Shown here: positions 54,300 through 64,000 of the stretch, one piece after another
How positions within the stretch are numbered: position 1 is the first letter of the stretch
Layout of the letters: every line of letters begins with the position of its first letter
NCBI GenBank assembly: GCA_947359465.1
Contig: OX375880.1
Location: 26,684,548-26,748,547, forward strand
Direction: 5' to 3'
Length of the DNA: 64,000 bases
Source: Metellina segmentata
Lineage: Eukaryota > Arthropoda > Arachnida > Araneae > Tetragnathidae
The notes under the pieces: generated by a model
The model's database searches: none
The model's input: only the letters and a program-made list of their open reading frames with translations
What the model was told of the DNA's origin: nothing
Program-made: the position numbers and the translations under genes

Positions 54300-57200
54300 C
54301 TGGAAAAGTAAGACGCTTATTATTCCAGTTCTATTCTTATAACTACAAACACAAATAAGAAGCATTGACCCCATTATGTTGAAAATTTATAAATATATAT
54401 ATGTTCTTGACGGTCAAGAATTTCGTTAACTTATCTGTGTAAAAAATCCCCCCACCCCCACCCAATGACGGGCACTATGGACTTGTCCATGGCCACTACA
54501 AGGCCGGAAGTGATGGTCACTTGTGAAGGGGCCCTAATGAAAGGACCATCATTGCCCCTACAGGGTGGCAACAAAATCTTTGAAAAAAAGTTCCTGATAT
54601 TCTCACAAAAATTTCCCTGATTTTCCAATTCCCTTAAGAAATGTTGTGATCCGTGATTGGTATCGATATACAGTATCCACACAACACTATTTTAAATATT
54701 TAGGGTCAGAGGGTGTAAAAGGATCATTCTCCACAAATATTTTGTATTTTTTCTCTACTGATATTTTAATTGTTAGTGTAAGGGTTGGAAACCTTAATGG
54801 AACTCTTATAATAGCTATTGAAAAAACTGAAGAAAAAATGCAAAATACTATGTTTGTGAACTTTTTACACCTGACCTTACATTGTCACACTATTCATCGA
54901 AAACAAATGCAAATATACATAAAAAATTCTACAAAAATATAAATGCAAACAAAAATAATTAATTTAATACACAAAAAAACATCATTTGTTACACAAATTT
55001 CAAATTGTATACCACAAGTTGTATCGCTAGCCTAACGGCGACCAAGACGCTGCAGCCGCGAAAAAAATGGTGGCAGCGGTTTTCGCAGTGTTAAAAAATT
55101 GCGACTCTAAGGTTCTTTATTCTAATTACAATTTTGGCAAATACGACTTATTCAATTCTCAAAAGTACTTGTAATCCCGCATCTCTAAATAGGACAAACG
55201 ATAATGGTAGCCGTTTAAACTGTCAAAATTTCCCTGATTTTTTGTAAAATTTGGATATTTTCCCTGAGATATCCCTGATTTTTCCAGAAATAAAAAGTTC
55301 CCTGAGAATTCCCTGATTTTCCAGGTTTTGTTACCACACTGCCCTAACAAAGGACAGCACAATTTACATCCATACCCTGATCCCGGATTCGAACCAGGAG
55401 CCTTCCGATCCAGAGGCCAACACCTTAACCACTAGACCGGTTGGTCGGCGACTGCGTAACAAAAATAGTATTAGTATGTCACATAAATGCTGGAAATTTT
55501 CAACTAATCTATTGACTATGCAGGTAAATGTTATATTCCAAGTAACCTTTAGACTTCGGGCAATACAGCACTTGTACCTTAATCGTGCCAAGGAATTGTG
55601 GCAGTATTATCTACCATTGTCAAAAAGTTAAATAAGCAGTTGTATATACACTGACAAGCCAAAACATTATGACCTTCCTCACATGTTTCAATGAACTCGT
55701 CTGGATGACGTGGAGGGCACATGATTGAGTGAGAATGGTATTTCATGGCTGCTGGAGAAGGTAAGTAATCATTCTTGTGCTTACTTTTGCGAGTGATGGG
55801 AAAGGCTGCTGATCTAAGCGAATATGATAGAGGGCAGATCGTAATGGCCCGAAGACTCTGAATGAGTATCACTGAAACTGCACAACTGGTAGATTGTTCA
55901 CAATCTGCTGTTGTTAGTATTCATGCAAAGTGGATAAATGACGGTGACACCAAGGTGTTGGTCGTCCACGCATCAAAGAAAATGGACGCCGGAAACTGTC
56001 CCACTTGGTAAAGCAAAACCGGCGCGAGATAGTGGCTCAGCTGACAGCCCTATACAATGCAGGTCCAAGCGCAAGTGTTTTGGAGCACACAGTTCAGCTG
56101 ACACTGTTGGATATGGGACTGTGCAGCAGACATCCCACTTGTGTGCCTCTTATGACCAAGCGTCATCGCCAACTACGCCTACAGTGAACCCGGGAACATT
56201 GAGACTGGACCATGAATGAGTGGAAGAGAGTTGCCTGGTCAGATGCATCCCGATTTCTCATTCATCAACTCGATGGTCGTGTCAGGGTATGCCGTCTGCC
56301 AAGCGAACAGTATCTCCCCTCTTGTAGAGCAGGTCATACACAGGCTGGTGGTGGCGGTATTATGCTTTGGGGGACATTCTCATGGGCGACTCTGGGACCC
56401 ATAGTTGTGGTAGAACAGACCATGAATGCTGTGAACTATCTGAACATCATTGTGGATTAGTTGCACCCTTACAAGGCACCTATCTTCCCAACTGGAAATG
56501 GAATTTTCCAGCAGGACAATGTCCCATATCACAAGGCTCAGATTATGTTGGAGTGGTTCGAGGAGCATACTGATGAATTCCACTTAATGTCCTGGCCACC
56601 TAACTAGCCGGATCGTAATCCGATAGAACACATTTGGGGTGCCACTGAGCGGCAGCTAAGAGCTCAAACACAACCTCATCCGAATATCTCGACCGATGCT
56701 TAGACATTTGGTACTACCTGTCTTCAGTCATGTACCAAGAACTTGTGGCATCTATGTCCAGGCGAGTTGCAGCTCTTTTGCAGGCCAAAGGAGGATTTTT
56801 AACGCGTTATTGAGTAGGTGGTCATAATGTTTTGGCTCTTCAGTAAGTGTGTGTATATGTGTATATATATATACATACTATAACTGTGAGAATACAATGC
56901 AAATTGAATGAAATGTTTTTAAAAAACAAAAATGCTTCAAGCATTTTAAATAATTTTGACTTTCATTACTCTTATATTTCAAACAATGCACACACAGTTG
57001 AGCATATCAGTCACAACACAATAAATTTGAGCATGATCTCATGAAAAGGTAATAAAACATGGTAGAAAATGGTTCTCACCTTATCTCCAGCCAAAATTCT
57101 GAAAGAGTCGATAATTTGTTCAGCTGTGTCCGAATCTGTGCTTTCCCTCGTCATGAAATCTAAGAAAGCATCAAAATGAACATAGCCCGTGTTGTTGGGG

Positions 57201-60200
57201 TCTACTACACTCATGATCCTACGGAAATCTGCTTCTCCCTAGAAATGCAAAACAAAAAATATTCAGAAATGAACACTTTTCGAACATGTTTGTGTTTACA
57301 CTATTATTTTAGTTGGCATATACATGGTTCTCACACCTTTATTCAAAAAAAATTCAAGGACTTTTAAGGACTTTCCAAAACTAAAAAAATGTTTTTCAAG
57401 GATCTAAAATTTTTTATAACGACCTAAAACAAGGGATACACAAAAGTTGTCAATTAAAAAAAATGTGAAAAATATTTAAAAAAAAAAGACAATTTTTTTA
57501 CTTTATTTTTTTGAAACCTACTCATAGTCAAAAAAAGAAAGGTAATCATTAAATTTGGTTTTAATTTGGATTTTCTTTCTCACAGAACCTGCAATTTTCT
57601 TTTGTTGTAAAGTGGGCTTCTCGTCTCAATGCTAATGATCAGGCTACTTGCACACCTCTAGATTTCGGTTTGCGATAAAATATTGTACAATAAATTCTTT
57701 TGATGGCACAAAGAAGAGTACGAGAGCTTACACCCTGTGTCCTTGCACAATCTGTGTTTTGCTTACGTCCACTGCAGACGACTGTCATGGTTTATTTTGT
57801 TTGAGAAACAAAACAAATAAAAAGTTGTCTGGTGACAGAAACTTACACTAGAGAATAAAAAAGCCCTATCTTTGCAATCATTAATGATAGATTAAAAATT
57901 TCAACGGATTTAAAATGTGCAGAAAATTTTACACCTAAAAACTATCTCAAATGTGATTTTCTTAAATATTTTTTTTTTTTTTTTTGAATTATAACATTTA
58001 CATTTCTGCAAGAAGAATTTGACTTCCTTTCTTTGGAGGCATGCCAGGTTTCCAATGACGTCCTGAAAGCTAAAGCTACGGTTTCCTAAGAAAGCGGTGG
58101 TGTTATCTAGTAACCGTGATACGTCATGATGCAGCGGCCGTCTTAACGGAGACCAGAGATGTCAACTTAGACGGACAGAATATGGTGAAGGATGGACGAT
58201 CTAGACGTAGCATTATTAGTATATCACGCGGTTTCAAAGCGCAAAACACCGGTTTTATTCAGTAAGACACTCAAATGGCGCAACTAGTACTAGTAGTCTG
58301 AACAAAGGAGGAAACTAGTCTGGACTCGTTCCAATGCAAGACAAATTATGCAATTATGTACTACTAGTTAAAAAAAAATCAAGTACTTTCAAGGACTTTT
58401 CACCAAGTTCCATAATTTTCAAGGACCGTGGGAACCCTGATATAACATACTAGAATGCAAAATATGTTATGCGATCTGATGCCCTTTTACTCATCTCAAA
58501 TTAACAGAATTAAAGGATTTGGACCAGGATAGAAGTTTAATAAACTTTATTTATATACAATAGGATCGTTGTCTTTCTAATGGAAGTCAATAGAAGGCGT
58601 AAAAAAAAAAAAATAGCATATACAAACTTGATATTTTAAAGGTTTTACTAAAATATATCCGGCACCCACAAGAATGCAGTTGAGCCGGTCTCCTTTTTTA
58701 ATTAGTTGATAAATTGGAATGTAAACAAATCTCTTCAACAATTGGTGTCTCTAAAACAGACGGTCTTTAAGTGTATCGTTCAGTGCCAAAACCAATAGCA
58801 TTTATAATGTGTGTGTGTGAATGGCAGTTTAAAACATTCAAAGTGACTACCATTTATGCTTGTTGGAGCCACTAGTTGCCAAGCAATAATGCATCAATCC
58901 TGGTACAAATGGGAGTTAACACTTTATGTATTTTGTTTTATACTTTTCTCGCGGGTGAGGATAGTGTGGTTCATCTCTTGTAATCAGAGCTATGGTGCTT
59001 CATTCAAATTATTCTTTGTGCTACAGTTTAATTAATCTAAGTAAAGCAACAGTCCATTTCGATCAACCTGTCAAATATCTTTGAATCACAATGAGAATTC
59101 TTTTAAGTGTGGCAGACTTCTAACACTCTTTCACACCAACTAAGAAACCAACTGACATAAGGTCACCTTCCCACAGGAGCCACGCTATAAGACTTGCTTA
59201 CTTAAATCATCTGTAAAAGTTTACCCTTTCAAAGCCACACAATTATTTTAGACCCATTTCCAAAACCGGAAACATTTTTTAACGCCATCTCTCGAAGTGG
59301 TGAACTGTCTCTTCACATTCTATATTGTAGTCTCAAAATCTTTTCTCGTCCAAGGAATTGAAGAAAATGTTGCAAGTGAGGTCTAACACAGAATCAGAAA
59401 AATGGAACTTATGTTTAGCAAAAATACCCCATGTTAGGAAGCATGGGCATGTCAATCATGGTGCAGTTACACTAATGCAATGTCTGGTTTTTGAAATGAG
59501 CTACATCTCAAATATTGTAAAACTAGATGTTTTAATGTGGAGAGTATTTTTGATACTTTTATAATTGTTTCATAGTTTCAAAATAGATGTTTCATAATTT
59601 TTTTACGAACTTTCAGCTTTTATTTTGGATGAATTAGCTCTGTATAACTCAGTTATCAAATCTTACAAGTTGTCTTGTCACAAGTTGAAAATTTTCTACC
59701 ATTCGTAACTTTAAAGTAACTCAATTGTTTTTAAAATTTCTAAAAGTATGTATGAATATACTACTGTAGGAAGTTAAACTGTAAAAAAGTGGGCAAAACA
59801 AAATTCAAATACAAGTTTATAGAAACAATCAGTATGATCCAACCAGTATATGTAAAAATAAATTCAATCAATAAATAACTTACCTGTCTGTCATTTCGAA
59901 TATTATAACCTAAACTGACTAGACAAGACTTGAATTCTTCAGGAGCTAAGCGACCTGTTCTATTTTTGTCAAAGTGGTTAAATGACATCCTAAATTCATT
60001 CAATTGTTCACCAGTAATGCCCTTAGAGTCACGTGTCAAGATCTGAAATAAAGTAATAAAGTAAACAACTAATCAAATTAATGGAAATATACATCACACG
60101 AAACATACCATCAATAAAATATTTTTGGGGTCCATAACATTTCGGTTTGGTCTGTCATACAGTTAATCTGGATACCAGCAGATTTTTGAAATGTCACAAA

Positions 60201-62065
60201 CATCCCAAAATGTGATTTAGAGAGCTACATCTTCAAATATATTTGATATAAACTTGTGCCAAACTTAAGGTAACAGCTATAGAAATCTTTTAATAAAGAA
60301 TTTCTACATCTATATTATGCTGCATAATATTTAAGGGCAAACAATTAGTGAAATAATTATATCTTAGTTTCTTTCATATATACTGCAAGATCTGTTTTAC
60401 AAAAAAAAAAAAAAATATTTAGTATGAAATACAGATTGCACACACAAGGTTGTTTTAAAGTTATAATTTGAAAATTATGTTTAAAAGAACATTATTTGGA
60501 GATGTAAATTGAAATATAAGATGCAACATACTGTCACTCAAAGTTCAAAATGTTGTATGTCAAATATTCGTTTTATTATTATTATTGTTGTTGCTATGTG
60601 GCATTTTTTTATTTCCACCTGGTAGCAAAATATCTTGGGTCATAAGCTGATCCAACAACCCAAAGTATACAATAGAATCAAATAAATCACAAGGAAAAAG
60701 TAGTGTCTTTTTTTCGACTCTCTCTTGAAAAAATGCAGCTTTTGGACATACAACCTTTTGCACTTTGAGTGACAATATGTGTATTTCCCCTTAGACTGCC
60801 TGACAAGGTAGCACATTAACAATATGCACTCAATCCAATCTCTCTAAATTGAATTATAGCTAGGCTCTTTTCTAAGTGCAGTGTGGAAATTTTTACTGTA
60901 ATATAGTTCTCAGAATATATTATTAAATCCTCATCTATATAATTCTACGTTAGTAATCAGATTTAATTGTGCTTTGGAGTAATTCCGGTAGAGGTAGTAG
61001 TAGACAAAAGAAGAAAACATGCACATTCATACCTGGTTTTCAACTTCATTGATATTACGATGAATTGAAGTTAACAGTTGTTCCCAGCCAACTCGGAGTG
61101 TCTGAAAGGAACAAGCACGCACATGAACTTGCAAACTAAACACGTCATAAATTTTTAAATAGAGGAAAGAAAGGTGTTTTAATAAGCATTGAAAAAAATT
61201 TAATGGACAATAAATTATAATAACTAAAATGTATAACTCAAAATTGTATGAATTCAGCTCAAATTACTTGGCTGTATTAATATACATCTAAAATTCACTT
61301 ATTACAAAATGTTCTCTATAAATGCTGTTTTTTTTAACCAATTAAGCTGGGTGGTCCAATTTAAATAATTGGGTTTGTGTGATAAGATGTTTTCAAGCTA
61401 TAATATATTTTATTTTGTAGTTTAGGATTAATATGGCCTTTTTATCAAAACCTTTCTATAAGTGGTTCATTCATAATGTCCTAGTGAACTTTACTCAACA
61501 CAAATCTTAAAAGCAGTAAAATTAGATGCTTTAGAATAAACTGACTTTAAAACAAAAAAACTTTGAAAAAATAGCACTAATTCTTACCTCCATAGTGTAT
61601 TGTGTGTACCTATTTTCAAATATCATAGCTTCTTGTATTTCCTGAAAAAGATTGTTTAAAATCACAGAATTAAAGACAAATTTGTACCACAGAACTTAAT
61701 ATCGCATACATATATTTTCAGAAGTAAAAAGCAAACTCCATTACGTTAACGTACATATAAATTACTTTTAATTTTAAAATAAAAATTAACATAAAAGCAA
61801 CAGTGAAAAATTGTGTCTTGTTAATTGAAGAAATTGACCCAACTTCAATGGATAGTCTGACTTACTTGATGGCACTTTTCGAGTTCATCCATATGTGGTC
61901 TGTACTGAACAACGCTAACTTCAAACTGCTTCAGTTTGTTCAGTTGGTCCTCAAGGCTGCCCTGCATGCCCATACCAATGGCAGCGACGGAATCCATCTG
62001 TCTCTCAATCCAGGGACCAACAGCATTAGCTTTGTCAGCAAACTTTCGACGTAACCTTTCGTTAG
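54141..62065 (-). CDS. ACTN: Alpha-actinin, last six coding exons (gene continues to the right)
   Basis: Alpha-actinin is an antiparallel dimer that cross-links F-actin at Z-discs and adhesion sites. Exons 62065-61866, 61641-61588, 61101-61033, 60042-59884, 57238-57080 and 54299-54141 all have AG/GT borders and join in frame to 244 complete codons plus two leading bases and the stop. The first three cover the end of the last spectrin repeat ([38 protein letters not shown]). The next two are EF-hand exons ([38 protein letters not shown]). The last has [32 protein letters not shown], the hallmark actinin C-terminus. EF loop 1 keeps D, N, T and final E, so it may bind calcium; loop 2 ends in A where E is expected and probably does not. 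The actin-binding calponin domains and most spectrin repeats lie beyond 64000. Confidence 0.97.
54561..55341. mobile_element. Non-autonomous hAT-like element in last actinin intron
   Basis: Left CAGGGTGGCAACAAAATC and the reverse complement of the right end, CAGTGTGGTAACAAAACC, match at 15 of 18 positions. CCCTA immediately precedes and follows the element, a 5-bp target duplication. CCCTGATTTT-type motifs repeat inside both ends. No transposase. Confidence 0.7.
55365..55449 (-). repeat. SINE-1 head only
   Basis: Inverted GCCGACCAACCGGTCTAGTG GTTAAGGTG .. GGTTCGAATCCGGGATCAGG. Boxes A and B are present, but no acceptor stem pairs GCCGACC with the 3' side, so this is the SINE head and not a tRNA gene. 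Body and tail are absent. Confidence 0.85.
55649..56845 (+). pseudogene. Tc1-like element with inactive transposase
   Basis: Terminal repeats CACTGACAAGCCAAAACATT ATGACC (left, after TA) and GGTCATAATGTTTTGGCTCT TCAGTA (right). Transposase pieces in order: [16 protein letters not shown] (about 55815), a stop, [18 protein letters not shown] and [16 protein letters not shown] (56008-56130), [20 protein letters not shown] (first catalytic Asp), [32 protein letters not shown] (second Asp), [21 protein letters not shown] (DDE Glu). Frameshifts and stops make it non-functional. About 1.2 kb, so near full length. It lies in the last actinin intron. Confidence 0.9.
57080..57238 (-). CDS. ACTN: Alpha-actinin EF-hand 2 exon
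   Basis: Acceptor GCATTTCTAG then 53 codons, [20 protein letters not shown].. to ..FRILAGDK, donor AAG|GTGAG. Loop [12 protein letters not shown] lacks the terminal Glu. Confidence 0.96.
57323..58440. mobile_element. Non-autonomous hAT-like element, 1.1 kb
   Basis: The right end, read inverted, is CAGGGTTCCCACGGTCCTTG AAAATTATGGAACTTGG; the left end is CATGGTTCTCACACC then AATTCAAGGACTTTTAAGGA. Both ends carry CAAGGACTTTT motifs. ATATA borders the element on both sides (57318-57322, 58441-58445), a possible 5-bp duplication. No transposase recognised. It sits in the actinin intron between the EF-hand exons. Confidence 0.65.
59884..60042 (-). CDS. ACTN: Alpha-actinin EF-hand 1 exon
   Basis: Acceptor TTATTTCAG then 53 codons, [20 protein letters not shown].. 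to ..[11 protein letters not shown], donor CAG|GTAAGT. The calcium loop is [12 protein letters not shown]. Confidence 0.96.
61033..61101 (-). CDS. ACTN: Alpha-actinin 69-bp exon
   Basis: Acceptor TTCCTTTCAG, then [23 protein letters not shown] (23 codons), then donor CAG|GTATG. Nearly identical to the [21 protein letters not shown] segment before the EF-hands. Confidence 0.95.
61588..61641 (-). CDS. ACTN: Alpha-actinin 54-bp exon
   Basis: CAG|GAAATACAAGAAGC..ATGGAG|GTAAG encodes [18 protein letters not shown] (18 codons), corresponding to LIQEALIFDNKHTNYTME. Too short to show up as an ORF; identified by homology and splice sites. Confidence 0.93.
61866..62065 (-). CDS. ACTN: Alpha-actinin exon, spectrin repeat 4 part
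   Basis: After acceptor AACAG two bases (CT) complete a codon, then 66 codons, [28 protein letters not shown], to donor CAA|GTAAG. Matches [20 protein letters not shown] and the following helix of vertebrate actinins. Confidence 0.95.
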
Positions 62066-62404
62066 CTGTTCAAATGCAGTTAAAGAACGTAGATGACATA
62101 AGCAAGTACAAATTTTTTATTTTCCATTAAAAAAATCAGTCACTTAAACTGATTTCTATTCCTTATAAAAACCATTCTTAAGCCTAAAACCTCAAAATTG
62201 CATTTATAAAGATTTGTAGGAAATATTTTCATGTCTGCTAAAATATAAGTTTTAGAAAAAACTGATAACGAACTTTGCACACAATGACTCAAAAATTATA
62301 GTAACTGGTATCCTTTAGAACAAGACTACTGGTCACGGTGCTGGCACTATTTAGAGTCACCCCCACAATAAGTCATACGTCATAACTGGTCACAATTAAA
62401 CATA

Positions 62405-63260
62405 CACAGTCCAGTCACTTTAATGTGACCACCTGTCAAAAGCCAGAATAACCACCTTTGGCAGAGCGGACCGCTGCGAGACGTGCAGGAAGAGAGTCAA
62501 TTAGGTTTCTGAAGGTGTTCACTGGGATGTTGAGCCATGCCGACTCCAGTGCCGTGGCCAGCTGCGCTAGATTACCTCCAGCCTGGATCCTTCCAGCAAT
62601 TGTTGCAGGGTGTTTGCTTTCAGACGTTTCACGCCGTATAAGCCAACGTCCATCTGTCCGATGGAGCATAAAACGTGATTCATAGGAAAATGCCACCTGT
62701 AGCCACTTTGTGGACGTCCAGTTGCGGTACTGGCGTGCAAATTCCAGCCTTCGTCGCCGACGAACAGCAGTCAGCATGGGTGCATTCACCAGGCGTCTGC
62801 TGTGGAGGCCCATGCGCAGCAACGTTCGCTGAACCGTTGTTGAGAATACACTCTTGGTAGCCCCTTGGTTCATCTGGGCAGTCAGTTGCTCAATAGTTGC
62901 AAGTCTATTCACCCGAACGCATCTCCGTAACCTTTCTTCGCCTGTCATCTATAACCCGTGGTGCACCATATGTGCCATGCCGTTGATTTTGGATAGTGCC
63001 ATTTTGCCATGCACGGTATACTTTTACCACGGCGACACGCGAACAGTTCACAAAATGAGCCGTTTCCGAAATGCTTCCACCCTTGGCCCGAAAGCCAATA
63101 ATCATGCCCTTTTGGACGTCGGATAAATCGCTACGTTTCTGCATTAGGACATCCTTTATATACACTACACTGCAATGTGCTGCCACCTGCCTTTTGTGAT
63201 TGCTTATTTCACGTTGACGTCGAAAGTAGGTGGTGGTCACATTAATGTGACTGGACTGTG
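62405..63260 (-). mobile_element. Tc1-like deletion derivative with intact termini
   Basis: Inverted termini CACAGTCCAGTCACTTTAAT GTGACCACC and GGTGGTCACATTAATGTGAC TGGACTGTG are nearly perfect over 28 bp, with TA at 62403-62404 and 63261-63262. Inside, from 63144 on the minus strand, MQKRSDLSDVQKGMIIGFRA KGGSISETAHFV begins the transposase. After VIDDRR the frame shifts (about 62940) and continues EERLRRCVRVNRLATIEQLT..MGLHSRRLVNAPML and RIQAGG. RIQAGG is joined in frame to NLAQLATALESAWLNIPVNT FRNLIDSLPARLAAV, the far C-terminus. The intervening catalytic part is deleted. Located in an actinin intron. Confidence 0.93.
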
Positions 63261-63880
63261 TATAAGAGTTAAATTCACTTTGCGATTCCCAATCAAAAAT
63301 AAAATAGGCATTATATATATATTCCTTTTATAATAGTGGAGATATAAGCTTATCAAAAGGGAAAACTCTAATGAGATAGTACTAAAAAAACTGTACTGGT
63401 AAAATTAACTCCATATGCTACTAATCAAAACTTTGAAATACACTAAAGAAAAATGTATTATCAAATACACAATTTCTTTGAGTAAAGATTTTCAAGACAA
63501 AAAGTTCACTAAAAAGAATATTTTATGAGCATGTACAATAAAAATTCTCAGACCCACAAAGTCCACTAATTTTGGATAGAATATAGATTAAGCTCTGAAC
63601 CAACTTCAAAGGATGGCAAATAAATATCTAGCATTTGCATGGAAAAAAAAAAAATCACATTATTTTCAATATTTTATTTTAAACGTGCATTCTGAAATTA
63701 AAGCACATACTAATAACTTATCCAGGTGAATGAACTTTTGTCGCATAGTTAATGAAGGATTACTTTTAGAAAACATAAAACAAAAGATTTCGTGAAACTA
63801 TCACCTTTGTTTTACAAAAAAGTTTCCATTTTCAGACTTGTTCAAGCAGCAGAAAAAGAAGTTTTACCAAAGGGGTATAT

Positions 63881-63987
63881 CAGGGCTCGAAATACCCGGG
63901 TGCACATGAAAATAAAATTGTGCACCTAATTTTTTCCTGCTAGGCGCACCTTGTGTACCTGTATTAAAAAATATATTTCGAGGCCTG
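63881..63987. mobile_element. 107-bp hAT-type MITE
   Basis: CAGGGCTCGAAATA at the left and, inverted, CAGGCCTCGAAATA at the right match at 13 of 14 positions. A perfect 8-bp target duplication, GGGTATAT, lies at 63873-63880 and 63988-63995, the size typical of hAT elements. Very short and non-coding. Confidence 0.88.
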
Positions 63988-64000
63988 GGGTATATTCAAC

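Larger units (their letters stand above)
58441..61865. other. ACTN: Actinin intron sequence between exons
   Basis: Apart from the exons listed, these introns are AT-rich with A and T runs and a short ATT repeat (60571-60590). No transposon with clear ends and no other gene is seen. Confidence 0.5.

Overview
This is eukaryotic, AT-rich, intron-rich and repeat-laden DNA. Two conserved animal genes, both read on the minus strand, together with tRNA-derived SINEs, Tc1/mariner, DUF4817-type, hAT-like and Helitron-like elements, point to an arthropod. The dominant SINE resembles repeats I associate with orb-weaver (araneoid) spiders; that last step is recollection, not something the window proves.

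Layout. From 1 to about 33.2 kb runs the gene for core-binding factor subunit beta (CBFB; Drosophila Brother/Big brother), minus strand. Five coding exons at 32925-32791, 23195-23109, 22992-22897, 3551-3435 and 3321-3202 join in phase 0 to 185 codons; a short last exon is missing, probably off the left edge. Its introns (9.6 kb and 19.3 kb) are mostly AT-rich DNA with scattered transposons. A GC-rich promoter with a CCAAT box, an ETS-type site and a perfect CRE lies at about 33.0-33.3 kb. From 33.3 to 53.3 kb is an intergenic repeat zone with a 261-bp SINE-derived tandem array, a GC-rich island at 41.2-41.7 kb, a duplicated 0.4-kb segment at 43.6/44.6 kb, a transposon pile-up at 48.5-52.9 kb, and one small gene at 46333-45983 for a divergent, short H2A-like histone-fold protein. 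From 54.1 to 62.1 kb are the last six coding exons of alpha-actinin (spectrin-repeat end plus EF-hands), minus strand, with the rest of the gene beyond the right edge.

The genes form no operon or visible pathway: CBFB partners RUNX transcription factors, alpha-actinin cross-links F-actin, and the histone-like protein is presumably nuclear. I find no phage, CRISPR or defence system. The most novel items are the H2A-like gene, the SINE array whose four copies show all four combinations of two linked markers, the inverted SINE pair, and several deletion derivatives and miniature elements whose target duplications can be read directly.
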